DNA of 64,000 nucleotides. Origin: Adenophora triphylla var. japonica. Its lineage: Eukaryota > Streptophyta > Magnoliopsida > Asterales > Campanulaceae. The translations under genes were made by a program, and so were the position numbers. The stretch covers positions 62,001 through 126,000 of the forward strand of contig JAFEMH010001463.1 of the NCBI GenBank assembly GCA_022495995.1, in the 5' to 3' direction. Positions 10,305 to 22,183 of this stretch are shown here, one piece after another; positions within the stretch are counted from its first letter, which is position 1, and the number at the start of each line of letters is the position of its first letter. A model generated the notes under the pieces. It saw nothing but the letters and a program-made list of their open reading frames with translations, made no database searches and had not been told where the DNA came from.

Positions 10305-11849
10305 CTAATCAGCTAATGTGTTTGCAAAAAGGCAATAAGAAGTTGCTCGAAATAGGTCTATCAGCTTGTCAGCAATAATGTCCTCCTTGCTCTTCTTTCC
10401 TCGACCTCGACCCCGTCGAGTGTTCTTCCTTTTCTTCTCCATGATGTCGGTCTCCCTCATCCCTATCTCAGGAATCCTCACTGGAGCCTCCAACAAAACT
10501 GTGTCAATAAGTGCCTTCTCTACCCTGGCACGAGTTCTTGCCTCCTCCTGCTGAGCCTCGGTGAGAGGAGAAACCTCCGATAGTCTCTCATATCGGGCTT
10601 CCATGTCTCTAATAAGATCTCTCGACTGGTTATGGCGACTAGCCTTAGCCTCGATCTCCCTCAGAGTCCTGCTAGAGTCACTGTCAGCACCCAATAAAAG
10701 CCTGTCGCCTCTCTCCCAAAACAATCTGAGTCACCCCCATCTCCCTCTCGTACCAATCTAAGTAAGCTGTGGTCAAGATGGTACTCTTCCTGTTCTTGAG
10801 AATGGCCCTGGGAGGAAAAGTGGCATATGTCCACGCTCTCGATAAAAAGGAGAAGCTGTCTGGATCTCTCATGTCAAAAGGTGCCACCTCCATGGTACGA
10901 ATGTCCTCCCAGACATCCAATGGCTCTTGCAAGGTCCCGAACTGCCTGGACGCTAAGCAGGGAATGTAGAAAGACGACAGAGATAGCCCCGGAACCCTCA
11001 CTATGTAGGACTCCTAAAATGTCCTACGAGTCTGCAATCTCCGGTGAGGCACCCACCAATGGATATCCGAGGTAGACAGCCGAGCCATTATCAGCTCCCA
11101 GCTACCCTGATCATGTTGTCTCGGTGCACCCCTTCGAGAAATCACCCAAGGACACTGGGTAGGCAAAGCCCCAGGTAAAGCCCCGAGTCTCTCCTGCAAC
11201 CATAAAGTCAGTACAGCTGGGCTCCCAGACCGCATGAAATGGTCCCCCTAGCCATCCTCTCAATGCCATGTAGAGTCTCTCCCAAAATCAGTGGGTCAAT
11301 ATCTCTCTCTCCAGCCATACAGTCTCTGACCATGTCCAAAAGACCACTATAGCACACTCCGAAGGACTCGACATTAAATGGGAAAGAGAATACGCAGAGG
11401 ATAAAGGCGTCCATAGACACTATGGTCGCAGTAGTACCCGAAAACCCAAATCTGCTCGAAATATCAGAAATGTCAATTCTGTCAGGAGCTATCATCATCC
11501 CTTCGGCTTCTTCCGGAGAAATTTGCAAAAAAGATGCCAACTTTACGGTCACTGGAAAATCCCCGACCAAAGGAATTGAAATGGCCTCAATCTCTGGACC
11601 CCCAATCAATGCCCGGAAATCCTCAAAGGTTGGAACGATTTCGTTGTAGGAAAAGCAGTAAACGTGTCTCCGAACGTCCCAAAATCTCGCTGCTGCTCTT
11701 AAAAGGTACCAATCAGGCGGGAGATCCTTCAAATGCCATAAAGACTTGATCTTAAAGGTGTTGTCAAACAGCCCCTTATGAGATTGAAAGTTGTGTCTCA
11801 TCCAGGATTGGAGGTCGGAAAGAAAACGATCCCTTTTCCCCTTTTGCAA
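10305..11849 (-). pseudogene. Antisense DUF7745-like gene in the outer Tat element
   Basis: The function is unknown. The start is ATG 11849 (MQKGKRDRF). The segment LKDLPPDWYLLRAAARFWD, then HVYCFSYNEIVPTFEDFRALIGG, matches what I know of the plant DUF7745 family found in transposable elements. Further conserved blocks are RSGSPAVLTLWLQERL, SSFYIPCLASRQFG, TAYLDWYEREMG and RTLREIEAK, followed by a basic tail (TRRGRGRGKKSK). It is homologous along its length to 48684-50260. Lesions are a frameshift in a G run near 11245, an in-frame stop near 11011-11013, and a frameshift near 10715. There is no sign of introns. It lies tail-to-tail with integrase and shares its strand with the PMD gene. The family name is from memory; homology to the second copy is visible directly. 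Confidence 0.7.
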
Positions 11850-12465
11850 TCGGACTCGTTTTTACGTGGCAGTGATTGGACCCGACGATTTTTGGTCAAA
11901 AATGTGCTTTGGAATTAGTTGGGACAAGCCTAAGTTGAAAATGAAATGAAAAGGCTCTCCCTTGGTTTTATTTGTAGAAAACCAGTTTAGACAAGGCTCC
12001 AAGCCGTGCGGCCTCGTTTGCCCAGGTCCTAGCCGGGCGGCTTCATTTGCTTCTGCAGAAAAAAATCTGCAGCAGCCAATGTTGCTGCCTAAGTGGGATT
12101 CTCACCCCACTTTCTCAACAAAAGCTGCATAAAAACATTCCTAAACACCATTCATACACCCATGTACCATCATAAACCATTTCGGCTCAAATTTCGCCCC
12201 ATTTCCATGCAAAAATTTGCCCCAAGGCTCAAGTAATATGCAAAATAATAAAATAGCAATAAGAAAAGAAAACAAAAGGATCATTACATTGTCTTTGCCT
12301 CATTGGCTCCCAAATAAAATAAAATAAAAATAATACAAAATGTGCATCATTTGTTCATTTTTTTTTCTCTCTTTCCCTAAGTGTACATCAAAAGAGCCCT
12401 AAGCCTCTAACTCATCATCATCGCTGCTCAACTCATAGAGCTTGGTGTCCCTTAGCAGGTCTTCA
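11850..12465 (-). promoter_or_regulatory. Upstream region of the antisense DUF7745-like gene
   Basis: On the - strand a TATA-like ACAAATAAAACC lies near 11970. Two copies of a GCCGGGCGGCTTC-type motif (about 12002-12014 and 12030-12043, + strand) lie just upstream. The same motif recurs upstream of the PMD gene and in the 3' LTR. The remainder is AT-rich spacer between the two antisense genes. Confidence 0.45.
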
Positions 12466-14127
12466 TCATCGCTTACGGCGGTCGTACTCCGCCAGCTGCT
12501 CTAAGATATCAATGTTAGGCCCTCGCCCCCGAGGCACGGCATTGGTAGAGGATGAGTGGTACTCTGAGGCTGATGATGTAGAAGCCGTGCTCCCGACATG
12601 CCTTCTCTTACGCTCAGGCTCCTGCATATTTCCCGCAGCCCTTGACGCGCAAGCCAGCTTCCTCAAGAGAGACCGAGCTAGCTCCTTCCAGCCCCTGTTA
12701 TGCCGCACCAGAGTATCGTATGTGCGACCAGGGACCTGCGAGAAAAGAAAAGCTGAGAAAATCCCAGAGAAGTTTAGAATCGCAGAAAATTGAGAAGTCG
12801 AAAAGAAAAGGGACCCAGAGTTACTTACAGTGCTATCAGCCGACAAAGTATACTCAGCATCCCTCGTGTCTGGAATAGGCACCATCAGCCTCCTCAGTAC
12901 CCCATTCACCAGATAAGAAAGGTGAGCTGGAGGAACAGGTGGATCAGTCGGCTCTGCCTCCTCATACCCATGAGCAGCAGCTATCTTCACCAACCTCTGA
13001 GGCATCCTCAAACTCTCCTCCACAAAGGTGGCGTACGGGGTGGCGTAGTCAAAATATTCCTCAGTCACCAAACCAACCTTATACCTGTCCCTCTCATCCG
13101 CTGACCAGTGCCTGGGCTACAACATGAAAGGAGGAGGGTCATGAGGGGTAATCACGCCCAAAGGAGGGACATGACCGTGCTGCCTGGAGAATCGGTCCCC
13201 CAAATAGATAATATCACAGGTCAAGCCTGTCAGCCACCTCCTCTGCCTGGTCACCACCACGGCATCTCCCATAAGAGCCTCTGGATATCTCCCCCAAGGA
13301 TAGAAGCTCACCCCCTCATGACCGTCCCTGTTGATAACGGGCTTCACCATCTTGTAGTCAAAGGTGATCCGGGTCTTCCCGGTGAACTTGTCCCTAGCCT
13401 CTCCTCTCCAGCGCACCATAGCCGGGAAGATAGCAGGATCACTCTATTGGTTCCAAGGAAAGAAACCAATCATCTCGCAGAACCAAACCTGCATGTCAAA
13501 ACATAAGGGTCATTTCTCTCATAAAATTTTAAGAACAAAAGGAAAAGAGAAAAAGAGAATGAGAATACCTCTAGGGCAAAAGAAAAGCAATCCATCGAAG
13601 CAGCCTTGTTCCGGCTGTATAAATCCAGAGAGAAATAAAGCTCTTCGAATCTGGCCTCACCCCAAGAGACCTTCCCAACCGTAGCCAAATCATCCAAAGA
13701 TTCCAACAGGCAAACCATCGCCAACGTCCCAGAATTGGCAAAAATGGTGACAGATAGAGTCAACCACAAGAAAGCTCTCGTGAGCTGGTGGGCAGTCACC
13801 TCATTGGCCGCAAACCCCTCCATACACCTCAAAACCTCAACCTCAACAAACCGAGTCTCCATCCCTAGCCCCTTCGGACGGAGGTCAAACCTCACGTAGT
13901 CCATGAACTCAGCCTCAGAAATGTGATCCCTCCAGGTCACAGGCCGATCAGTGAACCTCAGGCCAGTAATAGATGTAAAGTCAGCAGGAGTCATCGTAGC
14001 CTCTCCCCAGCCTAGATGGAAGCTATGAGTGGTGTCCCACCAAAACTCAGAAAGAGCTTAGACCATCCCCTTGCTCTTGGAGGTCACATGAATGCCTCGG
14101 CCAATAGCCTCGACAAAAGAATGGAGA

Positions 14128-14132
14128 CCCGT
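14128..14132. repeat. Target-site duplication CCCGT, left copy
   Basis: CCCGT precedes the TGTAAC start of the solo LTR and is repeated at 25597-25601 after its TCA end. It duplicates coding sequence of PMD exon 2. Confidence 0.85.
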
Positions 14133-14602
14133 TGTAACGACCCGGACCTTAGGCACTAGTTTAATCACGTGTTGAGCACGTGTATATGGCGCACAATTTA
14201 TATTATTTATTGTTTCACATCTTAATTGTGGCAATTATGTGTTAGTTTAGCATTTTAATAATTTATATGATATTTTCAATATGTTAATAAATTAAATATA
14301 ATTATTTAATGTCATTTTGAGAATATTAGGAGTGGGGTAGTGAAATAATAATATGGAAAGTTTAATTTAGTACCTTATAAAAATGTTGAGGTACTTAAGT
14401 GTAAATATTGGAACTTAAGGATTTAATGTTGGAATTGGTTAATAAGTTGAAGGAGCTTAAGTGTAAATTCTAAAATTATCTCTTTTAATTAAAATGAAAT
14501 TTGTGTAGTAAATTAATAATATTTGGAAAATGTAAATAAGAGCTTATGAAAGCATTGGGGTGCTAATGTGTAAAGGTTGGAAGTTAAAGTAGTTAGTTGT
14601 AG

Positions 14603-14607
14603 CAATT
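14603..14607. repeat. Target-site duplication CAATT, left copy
   Basis: CAATT precedes the TG of the left LTR of nested element 2 and is repeated at 22179-22183. Confidence 0.88.
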
Positions 14608-16103
14608 TGAATGTGCGCTCGCCGAAAAAAATAATAGGGAGTTGCCACGCCGTTTTAGAGGAAACATTGAAATTTTTTTTGTAAAGACAACATGGGTTCG
14701 GGGGTCAAGTTACGTGTTGGGAAGAACCGAGAGTTCACCTAACACGCCTCGTCCGTAGACAAGTCTTTCAATGTTCAACATTCAATTCATTCAAACGTGT
14801 GTGCAATTGTGTGTGACAAGATATGTATTAAAATGCAAATCAATGCTTTGTTTTATTGCTCAACAAAGGGGAAATACAACTTGTAAGCCACTTGACTCTG
14901 GGAGGCCACGTCCCACTTTACATCGAGGACTAACAGAACTTACAACTGAAATGTGGTCTCTGCAGAGAGCCACTTGTGTCGCGCGACACAGGATTCCAAC
15001 TGTCCAATTGTGTCGCGTGACACGAGTTAACCATCCTCATAGTCCACGCTCTCTATACCAAGTCAGTATAGAGAGTCTTCTAATCAGCTCCGGAACAGGC
15101 TTAAATCTCATAATGAAATAGCTCTTCTACTCCGGTATTAGTTGGACGGGAGACGCAAGGAATTGGAAAAGGGCCGGACAGAAATTGGTAGCAGTCAACC
15201 AGCTTAGGATTTGGAAACAGAGGAAGAAGGCGAATGTGAGGGAATTGAGTTTCACCGGTGAGGAGTTTGGGGATCGCCGGGGAACAGGTTGAGCAAGGAG
15301 CGGTTGTTGTTGGGTTTAGTCGGAGAGTTGAGGGAAGGAGATTAGGGAGAGATTGGATCGAGGAAATTTGGTAATTGGAGAAGAGGGAGATCGCCGATTG
15401 GATTTGGTTGTGAAGGAGGATTGGTTGGCCGGAGAGGGAGAGGCTAGGTTGGGTGAGGTCGCCGGTGAGGGAGAGCTGAGACTTCGTGGGAGGCAGAGCT
15501 AGGCGGTGATGGGCGATTGAGGAAGAGGGACCGGTTAATTGGGATATGAGGGAGAGGAAGGTCGCCGGTTGAGGGAGGATTGGTGTTGAAGGTGAAGAAG
15601 CTCGTTGTTAGTGAAGAAGATGACGGTTGATGGCGAGTTCTGGCTTCCTGCGTATAGAGAGAGAGAGAGAGGAGAGAGAATGAGAGTGGTGCGTGAGATC
15701 TGTGAGAGTTGTATGTGAACTGTGTGTTAGCCCCCTTTGACAAATGAAGCAATTTGGTATTTATACGTAAATTGGGAAAATTGATTGAAATGTTGCACGA
15801 CCCAACGAATCGCTTTTCCATGCCTCAAGTTGTCGCACGACTGGGAACGCCAGTAACCGATTCTGGCGCCAAAACCAGATTCTGGAACATTTTGGGTTAA
15901 TTCCCAATAGGTCCAAACTAATTTATTCCTTTTAGGTCCTTTTGTCCGGAAAAAATACTAAAACATACTTCCTTCGCGAGAAACTTATAAAATATTTCCC
16001 AAAGTCTCGGAACGGACTGGGAATTTACCAAAACGCCCCTTAGTGCGATTTTATCATTTAAAATGCACCTAAAAGGGTTGCGAATTGGATTGGCGTACTC
16101 ACA
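14608..16103 (-). repeat. 3' LTR of nested element 2
   Basis: This is 1496 bp, + strand start TGAATGTGCGCTC, end GGCGTACTCACA. It carries a TATAAATAC box on the - strand at 15758-15765 and TGTCGCGCGACACAGG, TGTCGCGTGACACG and TGTCGCACGAC sites (about 14976, 15009, 15830). The GA-rich transcribed part gives a misleading open frame on the - strand at 15444-15821. Confidence 0.88.
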
Positions 16104-16276
16104 GAGCCCCTCGGCAACGTTACTTATGGAAGAAGTGAGGTTGTCGATAAAAAGGACCCAATCTCAATGAGCAGCTGAGGGATAAGGCGGAGGGCTAAAC
16201 GGTGATCTGGGGAAATCGGATGGCTGGACCTTTTGAGAAAGGATTCCTACGTATCCCTAAAAGGGAATCAAGCCAA
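16104..16276 (-). promoter_or_regulatory. Polypurine tract and conserved pre-LTR motif of nested element 2
   Basis: The - strand GTTGCCGAGGGGCTC abuts the LTR at 16104-16118. The conserved GATTCCC-GGGATACGTAGGAATCC-GGTCCAG motif lies at 16222-16276. Both match nested element 1 and the outer element. Confidence 0.7.
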
Positions 16277-16299
16277 ATCGTAGTTCGGAAACATGTGAG

Positions 16300-17228
16300 A
16301 ACGTACGGCGTCTCGAACCAAAGCGAAAATGACATGAGACATACGGTGCCTCGAACCGACTTTGAAAATGACGCGAGACCTACGGTGTCTCGAACCGATT
16401 TTGAAAACGACATGAGACCTACGGTGTCTCGGACCGATTTTGAAAATGATGTGAGACCTACGGTGTCTCGGACCACTTTTGAAAATGAAGTGAGATCTAC
16501 GGCGTCTCGAACCACTTTTGAAAATGTTGTGAGATCTACGGCATCTCGAACCACTTTTGAAAATGTTGTGAGATCTACGGCGTCTCGAACCACTTTTGAA
16601 AATGTTGTGAGATCTACGGCGTCTCGAACCACTTTTGAAAATGTTGTGAGATCTACGGCGTCTCGAACCACTTTTGAAAATGAAGTGAGACCTACGGTGT
16701 CTCGAACCACTTTTGAAAATGAAGTGAGACCTACGGTGTCTCGAACCACTTTTGAAAATGAAGTGAGACCTACGGTGTCTCGAACCACTTTTGAAAATGA
16801 AGTGAGATCTACGGCGTCTCGAACCACTTTTGAAAATGTTGTGAGATCTACGGTGTCTCGAACCACTTTTGAAAATGTTGTGAGATCTACGGCGTCTCAA
16901 ACCACTTTTGAAAATGAAGTGAGACCTACGGTGTCTCGAACCACTTTTGAAAGTGAAGTGAGACCTACGGTGTCTCGAACCACTTTTGAAAATGAAGTGA
17001 GACCTACGGTGTCTCTAACCACTTTTGAAAATGAAGTGAGACCTACGGTGTCTCGAATCGATTTAAAAAAGACATGAGACCTACGGTGTCTCGGACCGAT
17101 TTTAAAAATGATGTGAGATCTATGGCGTCTCGAACCACTTTGAAAAATGTTGTGAGATCTACGGTGTCTCGAACCAATTTTGAAAATAACGTGAGACTTA
17201 CGGTGTCTTAGACCGATTTAAAAATGAC
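16300..17228. repeat. 39-bp tandem array, about 23 copies
   Basis: The unit is GTGAGACCTACGGTGTCTCGAACCACTTTTGAAAATGAA, with two main variants (CCTACGGTG...GAA and TCTACGGCG...GTT). The outer copies are more diverged. Because 39 is a multiple of three and the unit lacks stops in several frames, long open frames appear on both strands; I do not regard them as genes. Each unit holds GAGAC-TACGGTG-GTCTC, an imperfect inverted repeat. Confidence 0.92.
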
Positions 17229-18889
17229 GCGATATGATGATTTGACGCTTGAAAGAAATATGCGTTCATACCTGTGTTGTGCTCACCTGTAGCTGCTAGA
17301 GGGTCTTAGACTACCATTGCTGCTTCTGCTCTGCTGGGGATAAGTGCAGCTGCCGGGGGGCTCACGCTACTGCTTTCCTTTTGTTGGTAGTTTACTAGTT
17401 TTGCCTAATGATGGATGGTCTTTGTTGACTGTTGACTTTTTGTGTCCTGAGATTTGCTTGGTAAGCCGGGGACTTTGCTTTTGTCTGTGCTTCGAGGCTA
17501 CTGATCTTTGGAACTTTTGCTTGGTAAGCCGGGGACTCTGCTTTCTGGGGAGTTGGCTTTTTTGGTGCTTTGGGGCTATTGATCTTGTTGCGCTCTTCCT
17601 GGGAGACTAACATAGATACGGACTTTTTGTCTCGATTTTGTCTGAGGGCCGGTCTTCGAGGTTCGGTGAGGCTTAGTTGATCATTGTACCTGCGAGGGTG
17701 GATGTGGCTGCCGTAGGGTCTTAGGCTATAACTGCTTGTTGGGAGGTAGCTGTCTAGGGCCTCATGCTACCATTGATTCTGCTGGGAAGGTTGTGGCTGC
17801 CGGAGGGACCTCTACCACTTGTCGATGCTTGCTGGGTGGCCATTCACGGGACGATCTTTGCACAATAGGCTTTTGAAGTCGTCGAGGTTGGTGAGCTTTA
17901 CTGCCTGGATTCTGGGGTAGCTGGGACTCTTTTCAGATGATGCTGGTGAGTCCGGGTCTGACGAATATAATAAAGGCGGGGTCTGCCACCTGCAGGGTTT
18001 GGAATCCCTGTCCAAGATTGTGATTCGAGGGGCAGTCATCACGATCACATTACGATCATCTAATTATTGTACCCTGTGGGGGAGTAAAACACAACACTTC
18101 TAGGCATTTTGCAATTATTTGACTCTTTGCTTATGCATTATTAATCTTTGTTGCACAAGTCCATCTCAGCTGGGGAGAATAGGAAGTAGGGTTTTGGCAG
18201 AGCTTGACGAGCGGATATATCTGCATCAGTTGCTCTATTAAGGGATCGAAAGTGTTTATAACGGGGTGGACCCTCTCCCTTGAGGTGGGAAAATAAAATG
18301 GCGCAGCTAGGCAAGTCGGGGACACTTCCGGGAGTACAAGTTGCAGCAGGTCCATTGTTGATGAGGATAAAGTGTATCGCGCGTCTGAGACAGCAAGCAG
18401 TAGATAATGTGCAGAGAACGATCCCGGCTTGGCGAAGCCCCAGTTGACAGTGCAAAGCAAACTCGAGGGAAATCTATTAAGGAGAGCCTGAGGGATACCT
18501 TAACCAAAGCCCCAGCTTGAGGAAATTCCATGAAGCTTTATCGCATACAGAGTCATCTTGTGGCCAAAGAGGAAACCCATCATTTCACACAGCAGTCAAT
18601 CAGTCGCTAGACAAGACTCGAAAGTGTTTACGTGCAGGGGCATATCTTTCGAATGGTGGGAAATGAATCCCAAACTTCTGTATGACATCCTCGCTTTGGG
18701 TTTGACTCTTTTGGGAGAGTATAAGCATTACAAGGTGTGGAGAGGTGTATGGAAGCCCCTGCTGACCGAAACAGTGTTTAGCTCTATCTTCCTATGATGT
18801 AGAAAGAGAAGACTTGTCGAGACACTTGAAAACCTGTCTTATTCGTGATGATCACAAAGCTGCTTAAAACCCTTTATTGATGTTCGGTT
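17229..18889. other. Non-coding interior of nested element 2
   Basis: This contains GTAGCTGC-AGGGTCT and GGTAAGCCGGGGACT repeats like those of nested element 1 (17290-17830), then unique sequence without recognisable proteins on either strand (17830-18889). The latter part has no counterpart in nested element 1. Confidence 0.55.
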
Positions 18890-20540
18890 TAGTCAACCTC
18901 CAAAGCCGATATGAACAAATATTTCAATCAATCTTGAGGAGAAAAACCCACTGATATCGAAAATCAAACTCGGACGGATAGACAGTGTATGGGCATGGTC
19001 CTTAAGGAGACCAGATTTTCTGAGATCTGCTTGTGATTTCGATCGAACCTGTTATGGTTGCCTACGTTCCCCTCCTTGGGAGGAGCTCAGGTCGCCGTAG
19101 TTCGGGCTTATCCCGAATGAATAGAATGAACGTTGAAATTCGAGGATCTGAGGACCTTTGAGGATTTTGAGAATTTAGAAACATGTCCTCTTGGAGTTTC
19201 GATGGGAGATACGGATGTGAAGCCCAGTGGGACGTCCACGACAAGTGTTTGCGGAGGAGAAATGAAATATGCTCACACGAAACGTCGAATGAATGACTAG
19301 AATTTGCACAATCTTCGCTTGGTAATCTTTTGAGCCGGGATGGACTTAGCTCCGCTTTAAGCAATAATCTGTTTTAGATCTTGACGATAATGGAATGAAA
19401 CTGCTATCTGGTAGGAACTGCGACTGGGTCTCGGGGTTTCGATCGGTCTTCGGGTGATTTTGGAATATCATGACATCTTAGGATGAGAGGTCGGCCGGGC
19501 CTTTTACTGACTGAACCTCTAAAGATGAGAGGTTGGCTTGCAAGGATGTGTTTGGGATTTCTAAGGTAAGGGAATCCATGATTGCATCTTCAATGCCTCT
19601 AGGAATGAGAGGTCAATCTTGGCTTTGGCTAAAGGCAAAGGTAAGGGTAATGGAAACGGGAATGTCTTCTAAAATTGAGAGGATGGCTTGGGATCGGTTA
19701 GAGGTAATGGTGAGGGACATCCGTGTTGTCTCTTTATTCACTCTGTGACTCCTCTTGAGTAACGATCGGATCCTTTGACTTTCGCTTTTGAGAGGATCGC
19801 TGAGGACTAGGCTCTCTTTCTTTTTTTTTTAATTCTTTTTTTTTTGTATCTCTTTTTTTTTTCGAGAGAATTTCAGCTAGTCCCCAGGATGGATCATTGC
19901 TTTCTGCAGTTCTTGAGCTTGGAGATGGTCAATGCTTCTTTTGAATTACGGGAGCCTCAAGGATAGTCCCTCTTCTTCTGGTGATGGCTAAATGGGTTTC
20001 AAAACATGCCGATCTTGAAATGAAGGGGTATTGTTTAGTGAGGGTAAGGTAATGGTTTTCCTAAGGGTGAAGGTTTCAACCGCAGTCCCTACCGGATGAT
20101 CCGAACGAGATTGAGTCTTCATTGCTTTGCTTAAGCTTACTTTGAGGAAGATCCATGCAAATTCATCGAACAATGAGATTATGAAAGAGATGTGAGCATA
20201 TGGGATGCAAAATGGGGAGTTGATAAGCCCCAATTTGGGAAGGATATCAGTCAGTTTTCTCATTCCGAACAATTTAAACATTAGTCACTTCAAAGCATTA
20301 GTCGGTGAGCAGCACAAGTGATCATTTGGAATAAGACCATTTCAATTGAGTGTAATGTGGGTGTGCAAGTGATGTCTCGAGTCTAGCAAGAATAGAAACA
20401 AAGATTTTCATTACTGCAATAAAAAGACTCATAACATGGACTCGACAGACTCATGACCACATAAAAGACACTCTAGAACCTATGATGCTGACTGATTGAC
20501 TTCTCCGCTTTCGGGTGGGATAGCCTCTGGGCTTCTGCTG
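18890..20540 (-). other. Non-coding central block, nested element 2
   Basis: This is the counterpart of 4340-5995: CCAAAGCCGATATGA, the AGGTCGCCGTAGTTCGGGC run, CCTCTAAAGATGAGAGGTTGG units (19480-19700), a T-rich run (19815-19862) and GTGAGCAGCACAAGTGA. No coding potential was recognised. Confidence 0.68.
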
Positions 20541-21262
20541 ATATCACTGAAGAAGACCGGGGACAACAATGGGGCGAACCTTCTCAACTTTTCCATCATC
20601 AACAAGTCTTTGGATGGCCTTCTTCAAGGGGACGCAGTCATTGGTGATGTGGCCCGGATACTGGTGATATTGGCAATATTTGCTATGATCCAAGTCAGGA
20701 TTGGGTTTGGTAGGGTTGTATTTATCAAGTGGCCTGATCATTCCCTGTCGAACCAATCCGTTGAAGGCCTCTTCGGTTGTCATTCCGAGATCATCAAACT
20801 GATACTGCTTACGGGGTGGAAACTGCTGCTTTCTCTGGTCCCTTGCCTGTAGATTGTTGACACTGTCATCGATAGACGTCTCCTTTGCTTTAGGGGCCGT
20901 TGGAAGTGCCGCTCTGTGTCGAAATCCACCATTATTGCCAACATTGGTGTTTGATGCAAGGTTAAAGAGTCTGTTTTCGCTGCGGGCTCCCATGCCTACC
21001 ATTTCCCTCAAGTCAGGATACCAACCACTTCTGATAGCTTCACGGAGAACTGGCTTCACACACGATAGAAATATGTCCTTTTGATCCTGCAGCGGGATTG
21101 ACTCAAAGAGTTCATTCAGCTTAGCGTTCCACCTCTTGTAGAACTCGGTGATTGACTCATCCTGTTTCTGAATTGTACCGACCAAGTCGTCTCTAGTTGT
21201 GCGCCATTCGAGGTTTCCACGGTACTTTTCAAGAAAGGCCTCAGTGATTTGATTTCAAGTAG
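20541..21262 (-). pseudogene. Gag of nested element 2, capsid and zinc knuckle, 5' truncated
   Basis: On the - strand the frame runs through ITEAFLEKYRGNLEWRTT, EFYKRWNAKLNELFESIP and FLSCVKPVLREAIRSG, the pattern of the plant retrotransposon gag (capsid) domain. It ends with a CX2HX4HX4C knuckle in CQYHQYPGHITNDC and a stop at 20541. No ATG is available at the 5' side: the upstream gag and leader are deleted and an in-frame TGA lies near 21261. It preserves the capsid region that is missing from nested element 1, while element 1 preserves the N-terminal region missing here. Confidence 0.82.
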
Positions 21263-21275
21263 CTCGAGCTCCTGA

Positions 21276-22178
21276 CTTAGGATTTCGAAACAGAGGAAGA
21301 AGGCGATTGTGAGGGAATTGAGTTTCACCGGTGAGGAGGTTGGGGATCGCCGGGGAACAGGTTGAGCAAGGAGCGGTTGTTGTTGGGTTTAGTCGGAGAG
21401 TTGAGGGAAGGAGATTAGGGAGAGATTGGATCGACGAAATTTGGTAATCGGAAAAGAGGGAGATCGCCGGTTGGATTTGGTTGTGAAGGAGGATTGGTTG
21501 GCCGGAGAGGGAGAGGCTAGGTTGGGTGAGGTCGCCGGTGAGGGAGAGCTGAGACTTCGTGGGAGGCAGAGCTAGGCGGTGATGGGAGATTGAGGAAGAG
21601 GGAACGGTTAATTGGGATATGAGGGAGAGGAAGGTCGCCGGTTGAGGGAGGATTGGTGTTGAAGGTGAAGAAGCTCGTTGTTGGTGAAGAAGACGACGGT
21701 TGATGGTGAGTTCTGGCTTCCTGCGTATAGAGAGAGAGAGAGAGATGAGAGAGAATGAGAGTGGTGCGTGAGATCTGTGAGAGTTGTATGTGAACGATGT
21801 GTTAGCCCCCTTGGAAAAATGAAGCAATTTGGTATTTATACGTAAATTGGGAAAATTGATTGAAATGTCGCACGACCCAACGAATCGCTTTTCCAAGTCT
21901 CAAGTTTTCGCACGACTGGGAACGCCCGTAACCGATTCTGGCGCCAAAACCAGATTCTGGAACATTCCGGGTTAATTTCCAAGAGTTCCAAACGGATTTA
22001 TTCCTTTTAGGTCCTTTTGTCCGGGAAAAATACTAAAACATACTTTCTTCGCGAGAAACTTATAAAATGTTTTCGAAAGTCTCGGAACGGACCGGGAATT
22101 TACCAAAACGCCCCTTAGTACGATTTTATCATTTAAAATGCACCTAAAATGGTTGCGAATTGGATTGGCGTACTCACA
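21276..22178 (-). repeat. 5' LTR of nested element 2, truncated
   Basis: This 903-bp stretch matches 15203-16103 of the 3' LTR. The remaining ~595 bp (to the TGAATGTGCGC end), the primer site and the gag start are missing; homology stops at CTTAGGATTT next to gag sequence. The flank on the right is CAATT. A TATAAATAC box lies near 21834-21842. Confidence 0.85.
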
Positions 22179-22183
22179 CAATT
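22179..22183. repeat. Target-site duplication CAATT, right copy
   Basis: This matches 14603-14607; the solo LTR resumes here. Confidence 0.88.

Larger units (their letters stand above)
14608..22178 (-). mobile_element. Nested Tat-like element 2, gag-only, rearranged 5' end
   Basis: The element reads on the - strand. It has a truncated 5' LTR (21276-22178) joined directly to gag (20541-21262), a non-coding centre, a 39-bp tandem array, a polypurine tract and a full 3' LTR (14608-16103). The TSD is CAATT. It is related to nested element 1: the first and last few hundred bases of the LTRs, the zinc knuckle and the central block all match. The LTR middle and the tandem array differ, so it is a different subfamily. 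There is no pol. The primer site and gag start are absent because of a deletion at 21275. Confidence 0.88.

Noticed and set aside
12512..13506. Open frames on the + strand across 12.5-13.5 kb
   Set aside because: They are shadows of PMD exons 3 and 4, which show conserved blocks and splice sites on the - strand.
16195..17077. Long open frames of 200-290 codons on both strands
   Set aside because: They are produced by the stop-free 39-bp tandem unit and have no family resemblance.
21255..21896. 213-codon Ser/Pro-rich frame on the - strand, with a shorter twin at 15444-15821
   Set aside because: Both lie inside the LTR copies of nested element 2; the right one simply reads from LTR into remaining sequence.
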